A stretch of 64,000 bases of DNA from CALOFP01 sp942492635 (GTDB taxonomy: Bacteria > UBP6 > UBA1177 > CALOFP01), in assembly GCA_942492635.1 (NCBI GenBank), contig CALOFP010000002.1, positions 1,116,001 through 1,180,000 of the forward strand, written 5' to 3'. Positions 43,883 to 52,694 of the stretch are shown in pieces (position 1 is the first letter of the stretch; the number at the start of each line of letters is the position of its first letter). Below the pieces are notes generated by a model. The model was given only the letters and a program-made list of their open reading frames with translations. It ran no database searches and had not been told where the DNA came from. The position numbers and the translations under genes are program-made.

Positions 43883-44920
43883 TCATTCTGATCTCAATGT
43901 CAGATCTATAGCCAGTTTTTTTTCATCTTCGTTGAGAATACCCACCTGGCTTCCGTAGTTTACTCTCAGGACGTTGACGTATTTCTTGAAGCGGTCGAAA
44001 AGCTTATCTTCGTTAAGTCCCTCGCATCTTGTTATTGAGCCGCCGGCCATATCCGGATGTCCGCCTCCCCTCCCTATGCCCTTCAACGCTAATAAAATCA
44101 GATGGAGGGCGCTTACATCATCGGAAAGGCTCTTGACGGAAACATCAATCTGATCTTCATTTTTTGCGCATGTTACGGTGATGTCTATCTCCTGAAGAGT
44201 TATCATGAAGGCCGAAAGTATGGCCAGAAGATTGCGGGAACATCCATTCGGAAAGTAGCAGAATGCAAGACGGTTGTGAAGCCTTATGTGTTTGATGAGG
44301 AAATCGAATTCCGGAAGGTCCTGCAGAGAAATATCGTTGGTTACCAAACGGGTGACGAATGAGTTGTCTGCGATTACGTGAAGTTCAGCATATATTTGAA
44401 TATCCTTCGCCGTAACCGAACGGGTAAGGTGAAGGGTGTCTATGTTGATTCCTATCATCATTGCCGTCGCTACCTGAGAGGGAATCTTTACTCCGAGTTC
44501 TTTGAAGTATGTAGCGATAATTGTTGAACAGGATCCGTAATCAGGTCTCACATCCATATAGGGAACCTTTTCAAGCATGGGGGATGAGTGATGGTCGATA
44601 ACTGCAATCTCTTCACCGATAAGATCCGTAACGTTGCTGTTTCCCTTGCATCCGTCAACGATAATGATCTGATCATTTTCGCTTAAACCGAAGGTGGAGG
44701 CGTGAAGAAGGGGAATCGAGAGATGTTCGATCATGTGCATAACCGAATCACGGAGGATTTTTCCCTCGTAGACAAGGTGGGATTCCATATTGTGTGCTTT
44801 CAGCAGAACCTGAAGGCTGAAGGCCGAGGCTACGGCATCGTGATCGGGAAAATCGTGTGTTTGTATGAATAGAGGCCTGGAGGGATCGATTGTCTCTAAA
44901 AGTTCTTTTGGATCTTTCAT
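43883..44920 (-). CDS. DHH/DHHA1 phosphoesterase (NrnA-like)
   Basis: A 345-residue Mn-dependent phosphoesterase of the RecJ/NrnA superfamily, which degrades short oligoribonucleotides, pAp or cyclic dinucleotides. The first motif is FIQTHDFPDHDAVASAF, then IIIVDGCKG and the DHH motif AVIDHHSSP. The C-terminal DHHA1 domain has GRGGGHPDMAGGS. The exact substrate is unresolved. The start is ATG 44920, overlapping the stop of the MscS-like gene (ATGA) and preceded by AGGAGA, so the two are translationally coupled. Confidence 0.9.
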   Translation of the reverse strand: MKDPKELLETIDPSRPLFIQTHDFPDHDAVASAFSLQVLLKAHNMESHLVYEGKILRDSVMHMIEHLSIPLLHASTFGLSENDQIIIVDGCKGNSNVTDLIGEEIAVIDHHSSPMLEKVPYMDVRPDYGSCSTIIATYFKELGVKIPSQVATAMMIGINIDTLHLTRSVTAKDIQIYAELHVIADNSFVTRLVTNDISLQDLPEFDFLIKHIRLHNRLAFCYFPNGCSRNLLAILSAFMITLQEIDITVTCAKNEDQIDVSVKSLSDDVSALHLILLALKGIGRGGGHPDMAGGSITRCEGLNEDKLFDRFKKYVNVLRVNYGSQVGILNEDEKKLAIDLTLRSE

Positions 44921-46140
44921 TTTGTTTCTCCTAGATGACGGAAGTCGTTTCCGCTGGGTTTCTGAAACACACGGAGGGAAAAGTTCGGAGCGACAGAAAT
45001 GACGTGGTCGAAAATATCCGACTGGATTCCTTCGTAGCGGGCCCATTCCGTAGTCGAGGTAAAGGCGTAGATCTGAAGAGGAAGGCCTTCAGATGTTGGT
45101 GCCAGCTGTCTGACGAGGAGAGTCATGTCGTTTCTTATCCCGGGATGTGCGCGAAGATAGTTGAGCATGTATGCCCTGAATGTGCCCACATTGGTCATTC
45201 TCCTTCCGTTGATTTCAATTGAGAGGTCGATGTTTTTCTCCTTGTTTGATTCGGCAATTTCATTCTGTTTTTCTATCATATAATCTTTCAGGAAGTCCAC
45301 CTTCTTCAAACTCTCTATCTCTTCATCTGATAGGATCCTGATGGTTTCCATATCGATGTACACACTTCGACAGATACGTCTTCCGCCAGATTCCTCCATT
45401 CCCCTCCAGTTTGTGAAACTTTCATCAAGAAGTTTGTGCGACGGAATTACTGTAATTGTTTTATCCCAGTTCTGGACTGTAATGTTGTGAAGTGCAATGT
45501 CGATTACATTTCCGTCCGCTCCGTACTGGGGCATTACGATCCAGTCCCCTTTTTTAATTGATCTGTTGAAGGAGATCTGAAGACCGGCAACGAATCCGAG
45601 AATCGTATCCTTGAAAACAAGCATGAGCACGGCCGTCATAGCGCCGATGCCGCTTAGGAGAATGGTGGGGCTTTTACCCAGGATGGTAGCTGCGATGACA
45701 ATGGCACCGAGAAAGTATGCCAGGATGGATACGGTCTGGAGAATTCCCTTTATGGGCTTCTCCTTTGAAACTTCGTAACGGGTATAAATTGTATTGAGGC
45801 CGTTCAGTAGCGCTCCGAATGTGAGGGTAAGAGTGAGGATGATGCAGGATAGAGAGATTCTGTGGATTGCTGTTTCAAAGGTGGGCACCGTGTAGGCGAA
45901 TATGTAGAAAATTGTAGCCGGGACGATTTTTACGAGTCTGTCGAAAACCTTCTGTTGAATAAGGATGTCGTCCCACTGATTTTTTGTTTTGTGCGCAAGG
46001 TATTTCAATCCCCTCAGAAGAAAACGGTTTGCCAGAGCATAGGAGATCAGAGCCAGAATGATGATTCCGAGTGCGAAGGTGAGGTGTCCAAGAACTGTGT
46101 TTGTTTCAAAAAAGATTTTTAAATAATCAAGAAAGTGCAT
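44917..46140 (-). CDS. MscS-family mechanosensitive channel
   Basis: An inner-membrane protein of about 407 residues resembling YbdG-type small-conductance mechanosensitive channels. Four or five membrane segments occupy about 15-170. The pore-helix and beta-domain region reads VLMLVFKDTILGFVAGLQISFNR, followed by KKGDWIVMPQYGADGNVIDI and WDKTITVIPSHKLL, all typical of MscS. A cytoplasmic C-terminal domain follows. The first in-frame ATG (46152) lacks a ribosome-binding site; GGAGA lies in front of the one at 46140, which I use. It is coupled to the DHH gene. Confidence 0.92.
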   Translation of the reverse strand: MHFLDYLKIFFETNTVLGHLTFALGIIILALISYALANRFLLRGLKYLAHKTKNQWDDILIQQKVFDRLVKIVPATIFYIFAYTVPTFETAIHRISLSCIILTLTLTFGALLNGLNTIYTRYEVSKEKPIKGILQTVSILAYFLGAIVIAATILGKSPTILLSGIGAMTAVLMLVFKDTILGFVAGLQISFNRSIKKGDWIVMPQYGADGNVIDIALHNITVQNWDKTITVIPSHKLLDESFTNWRGMEESGGRRICRSVYIDMETIRILSDEEIESLKKVDFLKDYMIEKQNEIAESNKEKNIDLSIEINGRRMTNVGTFRAYMLNYLRAHPGIRNDMTLLVRQLAPTSEGLPLQIYAFTSTTEWARYEGIQSDIFDHVISVAPNFSLRVFQKPSGNDFRHLGETK

Positions 46141-46239
46141 TAAATTCTCCATAAAAGAAAAGATTTTTTTAATTCTATAGCAACTTTAATGAAAAGCAAC
46201 GATTGATGATTCGCAATTAAATAAAAATCTTCATAATTT

Positions 46240-46266
46240 TTGACTTAAAGCTCAGATTTGTATAAG
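46240..46266 (+). promoter_or_regulatory. Candidate promoter of the coiled-coil protein gene
   Basis: TTGACT (46240-46245) and TATAAG (46261-46266) with a 15-base spacer, 45 bases before the GTG start. Confidence 0.4.
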
Positions 46267-46311
46267 GTATTAATGAATTTTTTATACATAGATTAAAAGA
46301 AGGAGAGACAG

Positions 46312-49300
46312 GTGAAGGGTTTTTGTAAATTTTTGACATTTGTTTTACTTGTTTTTTGTACAATCTCTCTTTTTGCTGAGCAGATGGTAGTTATGCCGGT
46401 TGCCTCCAAAAAGAAAAGCGATCAGAAGTTTGCAGAGGGCGTCGAAGATAACTTTCTTATGCTTCTTGGCTCGGTAAGCAAGGTTGAGGCGAAATCCTAT
46501 AAGAAAGGTCTCTCCAGAAAGTTTCGGAAGAAGGCAAAAAAATGCAGGGGAGACTACAGATGTCTTTCAGGTCTGGCGAAAAAGGTTAAAAACGGTAAGT
46601 ACCTTCTGATCACCTACTATCGCAGCGGAAAGCGGAAGGGGCCGAACATGTCAATCTACCTCTACAGGGACGGCAAGCGCATTTCGAAGGCCAATGTAAG
46701 CGGTGTTGACGACATGGACGAGGAAGATATGGCGGCTGAAGTTCTTGCCTCAGTCAACAAACTCACTTCAAAACTTGGGGGTAGTAGAGAAGAGGCTCAG
46801 GCAGGTTCAAGAGAGATTGCTTCTTCATCGGATCTTTCTCCCAGAAAGAAGAAGGAAATTCTTAGAAAAGGTTTTAAAAGTTTCAAGAGTGGTATGCTTG
46901 ATGAAGCAGCCAAGTTTTTCATGGAATCCGGCAGTGACGATCTTGCATCGAATGTAAGGGAACTCAAGGACGCCGTTTCATCGGCCCAGGAAAGCTTGAA
47001 TGGTAATGATTTTTCCGCAGCTTTCGAGATGTTGAGAAAGGCTGAGGAGTTGGATAGCGAAATAAGGAAAAAAGGGTACAAAAATCTTCAGTATATCAAG
47101 ACATATGTGAAGATGGAGCGTCTCCGTGACGAGGAACGTAAAGACGAGAAGAAGTTCAGAAGGATCCACAAAACTTTCAGAAAGCAGCTTAAGAAGGTTG
47201 CAGAATGGAAAGAGAAGGAGTTTGACAAACTCAACAGGTGGAAAGAGAAGAATCTGAACCAGGTTGAGAACTTGAACGGCAAGTTCGAGGAAAACGAGAG
47301 AGAGGCGAAAAGTAAGGAGAAAAGGTCTGAAAAGGAGACCGTGAAAAAACTTGAATCACTCAAGGAGAGGCTCGCAGGTCTCGATTCGGAATACGAAGGA
47401 AAGATAAGAGATCTTGAACGAAAGATGGAGAAGATGGATAAGCGTCTCGGCCGCGGTGATGATCCTTCCGAAATCTATGCAAAAAAAATAGATAGAGACA
47501 ACAGAAAGCTTGAAAAGAAGTATGAGAAACTCCGCAGTGATGTTCAGAAGTCGAAAAGTTCCTTCCGCGAAGAAAATGAAAAGGCCGTACGCAAGATCGA
47601 ATCCGATATGGAGAAGAGGATATCGGAACTGGAAACGGAGGGGCGTAAGCTGGAAAAAGAGCTTGAGAAGCGACGTTCCGTGATCGACAGAGCCGCTGAA
47701 AAATTTGAGAAGAAAGAGGAGTCTTTCCAGCGGGAGTATGAATCTTCAATCTCAAAAAATGAGGAAAATGATGCCAGGGAAATGCGTTCTGCGGAGGAGG
47801 CTCACCAGCAGAAAATCGAGAAGTTGAACAGCTCTCTTCAGCAGTACGACAGAAAGGAAGAGGAGATAAACAGGAGACTCGAAGGTTATGATGAAAAGAT
47901 AGCAAAGTTTGAGGAGAAGGCTGAGAGTAAGATTCAGAAGCTGCAGGAAAAGTCTGAGTCCGAAAGGGAGAAAAGAGATCGTGAATTCGAGGAAAAAAAG
48001 GGGCAGGCTCAGGAGAAGGCTGAACGTGAGTATGAAGCTCGGGCGGCAAAGGCTGTGAAGGAGGTTGAAAAGATTGAGAGCGAAATTTCGGCTTTTGAGG
48101 AAAAGTACAGGAACTATGAGAAAAAAAGAAAATATAAAACGCTTAAGGCCTCTTTGAGAAAAGCTAGTAAGACACTCCAGGCGATAGAATCCGGTCACGA
48201 TAAGTTTGTAGAGTCGAGACTCGACAAGATGGTTTCCGACCATGAAAAAGAGTCTAAAACATTTGAAAAGAGCCTGGCTGCAAAGATTTCAAAAATCAGG
48301 AATGCACTCGCCCGCAAGGTGGGCGAACTTAAAACATCTGCGAAGGCGGACCGTGTCGCTCTCGTCAAAATTGGAAAATCAAGGAAAAAAGAGTCAAAGC
48401 AGATTGCGAAAAAGATGAAGAGGCTTGAGAAAGAGAGGGAGGCCGGGATCAAGTCTATCGAAGGCCGTGCCCGCAAGAGAGAATTGACGGCTCAGGCAAA
48501 TGCAAAGAGCCGCAGGGCGAAATTTGAAAAGAAGATGGCCTCAGCCAGAAAAGAGCTGGCCAAGATGGAAAAGGTTTTCGAAGGCAATATGAAAAAGATT
48601 GAGAAGGATCGAAATTCGGTTTCCGCAAAGATTGAGGAGGCTAAGATTGCCAACGAGAAAAAGGCTGCCGCAATGGAGCTGGCGCTGGAGAAGAAGATGG
48701 CCTCCCTGGATGATTCCTATGCAAAAGAGCAGAAGGGTATTCTCCTGAAATATGAAAAGAAGGCAAAAGAGAGACGGACAAAGCTTGTTAGTGGAATGAA
48801 AGAGCTCGAGAAGAAGATGAGGGGGCTTATATCCGGTAGAGAAAATGAATCCAAGAAGATCAGAAGCCAGATAGCGGTTCTTGAAAAGAGTCTTGAAGGA
48901 ATGGAGGACAGTTGGGCGAAGAATGCACAAAATCGTCTCAAGGCTCACGAAAAGATGGTGAAAAAAGCCAGTTTGAAAGAAAAAGCAATGGAAAAGGATT
49001 TCAGAAAGAAGAAGGCGGCATTGGAAAAGAGTTACGCCAAGAAGCTTGAAAGCATTGTGAATAAGGAAGTTTCAAAGGTGAAGGATTCTGTAGGCGTTCG
49101 GTTTGAGAAGGAACGCAAGAGGTCGGTCGAGCACCTTGTGACAACCAGGAAAATTCACGCCATGATGGCTGAAGCACATGTGAAAAGAGGTCTCGTCAAT
49201 CTCGAAGAGATGGACTTCAAGAAGGCTAGAAAGGCTTTCTATGAGGCTCGTTATCTCGACAAGGATAACGCTGCCCTTAAAAAAGGTTTTGCCGAGATGA

Positions 49301-49452
49301 ACAGGAAGGCTTCGGAAATCTACAAGAAGGCCTACAGAATGCTTCTTGAGGATCCTGATGGAGCAAGGGATCTGCTTAAAAAACTTACCGAACAACTTCA
49401 TCCCTCCAGCGAATATTTTGTAAGGGCAAGGGCCCTTCTGGAAGAGCGATGA
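46312..49452 (+). CDS. Giant secreted or periplasmic coiled-coil protein with C-terminal TPR-like repeats
   Basis: A 1046-residue protein of unknown function. It starts at GTG 46312 (GGAGAGACAG upstream). A signal peptide (FLTFVLLVFCTISLFA, cleavage before EQ) is followed by a small alpha/beta domain (about 22-145, VVMPVASKKKS...YLLITYYRSGKRKG) resembling the nucleotide-like TolB/CsgG-N type domains of other secreted proteins. Residues about 175-250 look TPR-like (GFKSFKSGMLDEAAKFF). Residues about 260-930 are almost uninterrupted coiled coil, very rich in Lys, Glu and Arg. The C-terminus again has helical repeats (FKKARKAFYEARYLD). A rod of roughly 650 residues could reach about 90-100 nm if continuous (textbook rise per residue). 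A scaffold or envelope-spanning role is inference. Confidence 0.75.
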   Translation: MKGFCKFLTFVLLVFCTISLFAEQMVVMPVASKKKSDQKFAEGVEDNFLMLLGSVSKVEAKSYKKGLSRKFRKKAKKCRGDYRCLSGLAKKVKNGKYLLITYYRSGKRKGPNMSIYLYRDGKRISKANVSGVDDMDEEDMAAEVLASVNKLTSKLGGSREEAQAGSREIASSSDLSPRKKKEILRKGFKSFKSGMLDEAAKFFMESGSDDLASNVRELKDAVSSAQESLNGNDFSAAFEMLRKAEELDSEIRKKGYKNLQYIKTYVKMERLRDEERKDEKKFRRIHKTFRKQLKKVAEWKEKEFDKLNRWKEKNLNQVENLNGKFEENEREAKSKEKRSEKETVKKLESLKERLAGLDSEYEGKIRDLERKMEKMDKRLGRGDDPSEIYAKKIDRDNRKLEKKYEKLRSDVQKSKSSFREENEKAVRKIESDMEKRISELETEGRKLEKELEKRRSVIDRAAEKFEKKEESFQREYESSISKNEENDAREMRSAEEAHQQKIEKLNSSLQQYDRKEEEINRRLEGYDEKIAKFEEKAESKIQKLQEKSESEREKRDREFEEKKGQAQEKAEREYEARAAKAVKEVEKIESEISAFEEKYRNYEKKRKYKTLKASLRKASKTLQAIESGHDKFVESRLDKMVSDHEKESKTFEKSLAAKISKIRNALARKVGELKTSAKADRVALVKIGKSRKKESKQIAKKMKRLEKEREAGIKSIEGRARKRELTAQANAKSRRAKFEKKMASARKELAKMEKVFEGNMKKIEKDRNSVSAKIEEAKIANEKKAAAMELALEKKMASLDDSYAKEQKGILLKYEKKAKERRTKLVSGMKELEKKMRGLISGRENESKKIRSQIAVLEKSLEGMEDSWAKNAQNRLKAHEKMVKKASLKEKAMEKDFRKKKAALEKSYAKKLESIVNKEVSKVKDSVGVRFEKERKRSVEHLVTTRKIHAMMAEAHVKRGLVNLEEMDFKKARKAFYEARYLDKDNAALKKGFAEMNRKASEIYKKAYRMLLEDPDGARDLLKKLTEQLHPSSEYFVRARALLEER

Positions 49453-49840
49453 TCTACTCGCTCTAAAACCGTCCGAAAATCCATAATCTTCAGTAAAAGT
49501 TTTCGTAAAGCCGGACGTTTGTGGGTGTCAAAAGTACTGTCATCAACACTCCCTCAATGAAATTGCTGTTGTGTTTGAAAATCAGATGCGCCGCTTGTAG
49601 CTTTCAGTTTTTCCATGCAGATTTCCCGCTTGTTGAAACAATCAATCATGAAGATGTTGAGAGGCACTGTTAAAGAACGTGACTTCCAATAACTCGATGA
49701 GTTGCAGAAGGAAATTTCCGTTTACTTTTTCTGAAAAGAAGATGAATTAATCCCACATTTTCCTGTAAAATTTTGACATTGTATAAATTTTTATATAAGT
49801 TAATTTCCAGCGGATTAGTATTACTAAAATAGAGGTTCAC
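49453..49840. other. Intergenic region before the aldehyde dehydrogenase gene
   Basis: About 390 bases with no supported gene. A weak hairpin (AGAGCG/CGCTCT, about 49449-49465) spans the preceding stop codon, and the promoter at 49773-49799 lies at the end. Confidence 0.55.
49773..49799 (+). promoter_or_regulatory. Candidate promoter of the aldehyde dehydrogenase gene
   Basis: TTGACA (49773-49778) and TATAAG (49794-49799), 15-base spacer, about 41 bases before the ATG. Confidence 0.45.
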
Positions 49841-51250
49841 ATGGAAAACGGGACATTGAAGGATCTTGTTTCAAAAGTTGCAGAAAAGATAAAGGATTCC
49901 GGGTACTCAACCAATCTCGGAGGAAGTCTGGACGGACAGATGGGCATCTTTTACAACATGGATGAGGCCGTCGAGGCTGCAAGAAGGGCTTTTATACAGT
50001 ATCAGGATGTCCCGGTTGAGCGGCGCAAAAACATTGTCGAGGCGATACGTGAATACGGACGTCGAAACGTCGAAGAGCTCTCCAGAATGGCTCATGAGGA
50101 GACCGGAATGGGAAGAGTCGAGGACAAGATAAAGAAAAATCTTCTTGTCGTTGAAAAGACTCCGGGGCCGGAATTCCTATCGGCCAAACAGTCATACACA
50201 GGCGACCACGGACTCACCCTGATTGAACGAGCTCCCTATGGAGTAATCGGCGCAATAACTCCCACAACAAATCCGACGGCGACGATATTCAACAACAGTA
50301 TCAGCATGATATCCGCCGGGAATTCGGTTGTATTTAACGTTCATCCGGGTTCCAAGCATGTGAGTAATCATCTGGTCAGCGAACTTAACAAGGTTATAGT
50401 CCAGAACGGAGGTCCGCTCAATCTTCTCACGTCGATGGCCGAACCCACAATTCAGTCGGCAAAGGTGATGATGGAGCATAAGAATGTGAATCTCCTTGTC
50501 GTAACCGGAGGTCCAGGGGTCGTAGCTGAGGCGATGAGCAAACCGAAAAAGGCTATATGTGCAGGGCCTGGGAATCCTCCGGTAGTTGTCGATGAAACAG
50601 CGGATATTCCCAAGGCAGCCAGGGATATAATTGCAGGAGCTACCTTCGACAACAACCTGGTCTGTATCCTTGAAAAGGAGATTATTGCCGTAAGAGCCAT
50701 CTTTCAGGATCTCAAGCGGGAGCTTCTCGCCACGGGACAGGCCTATGAAGTTAAGGGTTACTATCTTAAAAAGTTGGAGGAACTTGTCTGTCCTGACGGT
50801 CGAGTCAACAAGAAGTTTGTTGGAAAGAACGCCGGCTACATCCTTGAGAACATAGGAATAAAGGGTGTGTCCGACGATATGAGGATGGTTTTTGCCGAAG
50901 TAAGAGAGGATCACCCTTTTGTTCAGGAAGAGCTTCTGATGCCTGTTCTGGGCCTTGTAAAGGTGGAAAATGTGGATGAAGCGGTGGATATGGCCGTTCG
51001 CGTGGAACATGGTTTCAGACACACTGCAATAATGCATTCGAAGAACGTTGCCAACCTGACGAAAATGGGAAGGGCAATGAACTGTTCGATCTTCGTAAAA
51101 AATGCACCCAGTACAGCCGGTCTCGGAGTGGAGGGCGAAGGGTACACGACAATGACCATTGCCAGCCCTACCGGTGAAGGCGTAACCACCTGCTTTAACT
51201 TTACGAGGGAAAGACGGTGTACTCTCAAGGATTATTTCCGCATTGTGTAG
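49841..51250 (+). CDS. Acylating (CoA-dependent) aldehyde dehydrogenase, EutE/PduP type
   Basis: Converts an aldehyde, CoA and NAD+ to acyl-CoA and NADH, or the reverse during ethanol formation. It has 469 residues. Family signatures are APYGVIGAITPTTNPTATIFNN, SAGNSVVFNVHPGSK and CAGPGNPPVVVDETADI; the catalytic residue is Cys275 in FDNNLVCILEKE. These match EutE/PduP more than ordinary aldehyde dehydrogenases. The first 18 residues (MENGTLKDLVSKVAEKIK) form an amphipathic helix and a Gly-rich linker, like the encapsulation peptides of microcompartment enzymes. No shell genes are in the window. The gene is monocistronic or followed by speD about 100 bases later. Confidence 0.92.
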   Translation: MENGTLKDLVSKVAEKIKDSGYSTNLGGSLDGQMGIFYNMDEAVEAARRAFIQYQDVPVERRKNIVEAIREYGRRNVEELSRMAHEETGMGRVEDKIKKNLLVVEKTPGPEFLSAKQSYTGDHGLTLIERAPYGVIGAITPTTNPTATIFNNSISMISAGNSVVFNVHPGSKHVSNHLVSELNKVIVQNGGPLNLLTSMAEPTIQSAKVMMEHKNVNLLVVTGGPGVVAEAMSKPKKAICAGPGNPPVVVDETADIPKAARDIIAGATFDNNLVCILEKEIIAVRAIFQDLKRELLATGQAYEVKGYYLKKLEELVCPDGRVNKKFVGKNAGYILENIGIKGVSDDMRMVFAEVREDHPFVQEELLMPVLGLVKVENVDEAVDMAVRVEHGFRHTAIMHSKNVANLTKMGRAMNCSIFVKNAPSTAGLGVEGEGYTTMTIASPTGEGVTTCFNFTRERRCTLKDYFRIV

Positions 51251-51357
51251 CACCGGAACTTTAACAATTCTGATCCTGTAGCTTATCTCACTACATATTT
51301 GTTGAAAAGTAATCCGAAAAAAATAAAATAGGCCGGTATTTTTGGATGGAGGTTTAT

Positions 51358-52146
51358 TTGCAGATCAAGCCAATAAAGAAAAAATTGAAGCTCTATGGTT
51401 TCAACAATCTTACCAAGAGTCTGAGCTTCAACATTTACGACATCTGTTATGCCGTAAAGCCAGAGGATCGAAAAGCCTATATCGAGTATATCGATGAGGA
51501 GTACAATTCCGATCGACTCACGGACATCCTGGTGAAGGTTTCGGACATTATAGGAGCAAACATTCTCAATATCGCAAAGCAGGACTACCATCCTCAGGGC
51601 GCGAGCGTGACCGTTCTCATTTCAGAAGACAAGGTGGTGGATGTGCCCGAAGGGGGCGATGTGGTGTGCCACCTGGACAAGAGTCACCTCACGGTTCACA
51701 CCTATCCGGAGAGTCATCCCGATAGTGGAATCAGCACATTCAGGGTTGATATAGATGTGAGCACATGCGGACAGATATCCCCTCTCAAGGCGCTGAACTT
51801 CCTTATAAGCAGTTTTGAATCGGATATACTCAGTCTTGATTATCGTGTAAGAGGATTCACTAGACAGGTCGATGGGAAGAAGATCTTCATCGATCACAAA
51901 ATTAATTCGATCCAGAATTTTATAAAGAAGGAGACTATTAGTAAATACAACACTATAGATGTTAATGTCTATCAGGAGAATATATTTCATACAAAGATGA
52001 TTCTCAAGGAGTTCAACCTGGACAACTACCTTTTTGGTGTTTCCAAGAAGTCATTACAGCAGTGGGAGAAGCATAAAATCAAGCGGAGACTCAAGAAGGA
52101 GATGGAGGACATTTTCTACGGAAGAAACGTTCCCCGCTCCGTATAA
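51358..52146 (+). CDS. speD: S-adenosylmethionine decarboxylase proenzyme (E. coli SpeD type)
   Basis: Pyruvoyl enzyme that makes decarboxylated SAM for spermidine synthesis. It has about 262 residues, closely similar over the whole length to the enterobacterial enzyme: LYGFNNLTKSLSF, SIIGANILNIA-like DIIGANILNIA, ASVTVLISE, VHTYPESHPDSG, DYRVRGFTRQVDG and NVYQENIFHTKM. Self-cleavage should occur at Lys108-Ser109 (HLDKSHLTVH). GGAGG at 51348-51352 points to TTG 51358 as the start; an in-frame ATG at 51346 overlaps that site. No speE is adjacent. Confidence 0.95.
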   Translation: MQIKPIKKKLKLYGFNNLTKSLSFNIYDICYAVKPEDRKAYIEYIDEEYNSDRLTDILVKVSDIIGANILNIAKQDYHPQGASVTVLISEDKVVDVPEGGDVVCHLDKSHLTVHTYPESHPDSGISTFRVDIDVSTCGQISPLKALNFLISSFESDILSLDYRVRGFTRQVDGKKIFIDHKINSIQNFIKKETISKYNTIDVNVYQENIFHTKMILKEFNLDNYLFGVSKKSLQQWEKHKIKRRLKKEMEDIFYGRNVPRSV

Positions 52147-52694
52147 CCGATTTTAAAACCGTCTTCCAATTTCTCAATCTATTTTAGGCTCCCGGGTCAT
52201 TTCTATTTTGCTGCAGCATGGACCAGCATCAGGATTTTGTGTGAGTTTTACAATAATCAGCATTCGGGTACTTTTACTTTTTCAAGTTTGTTCTGTCTTA
52301 TCCTTAATTTATTGCTAAGAGCCAACTACCGGTACTTCTAAGAATTCAATCTCTGTTTCTTTAATGTACGATTGTGTCCTTTTTTTCCTGTCACAGGAAA
52401 GACATTGTTTGAATGTGTTCAGTTGCAATTTATTGATGGGATGAACGTTGTCTGTTTGCGTATGAGTATAGTGATTGATGTTGAAAATGGTAGTAGATTT
52501 ATTATGTTGTGGTTAGGTTGAAACTGGTTTGAAGTAGAGATGAGTCTGATTGGTATTCCAAAAATGCTTTTTTCGTCAGTTACATAATATGTCTCAAATT
52601 GCATTAAAAATAGAACTTTTTATTGCTTTTTTTGTTGAGTTGTAAATATAATCAAAATTATCATACAACAAATTTGATCAGCGTGGTTGATGCT
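52147..52694. other. AT-rich intergenic region before the degenerate hybrid kinase
   Basis: About 550 bases with no supported gene. A perfect palindrome TTTCCTG-TCA-CAGGAAA lies at 52384-52400, preceded by a T-run. If the TTG at 52623 were used, the next protein would be 24 residues longer. Confidence 0.55.

Noticed and set aside
50192..51253. A 353-codon minus-strand open frame across the aldehyde dehydrogenase gene
   Set aside because: Exact mirror of a well-supported gene, no start signals, composition typical of antisense frames (His, Cys and Arg rich).
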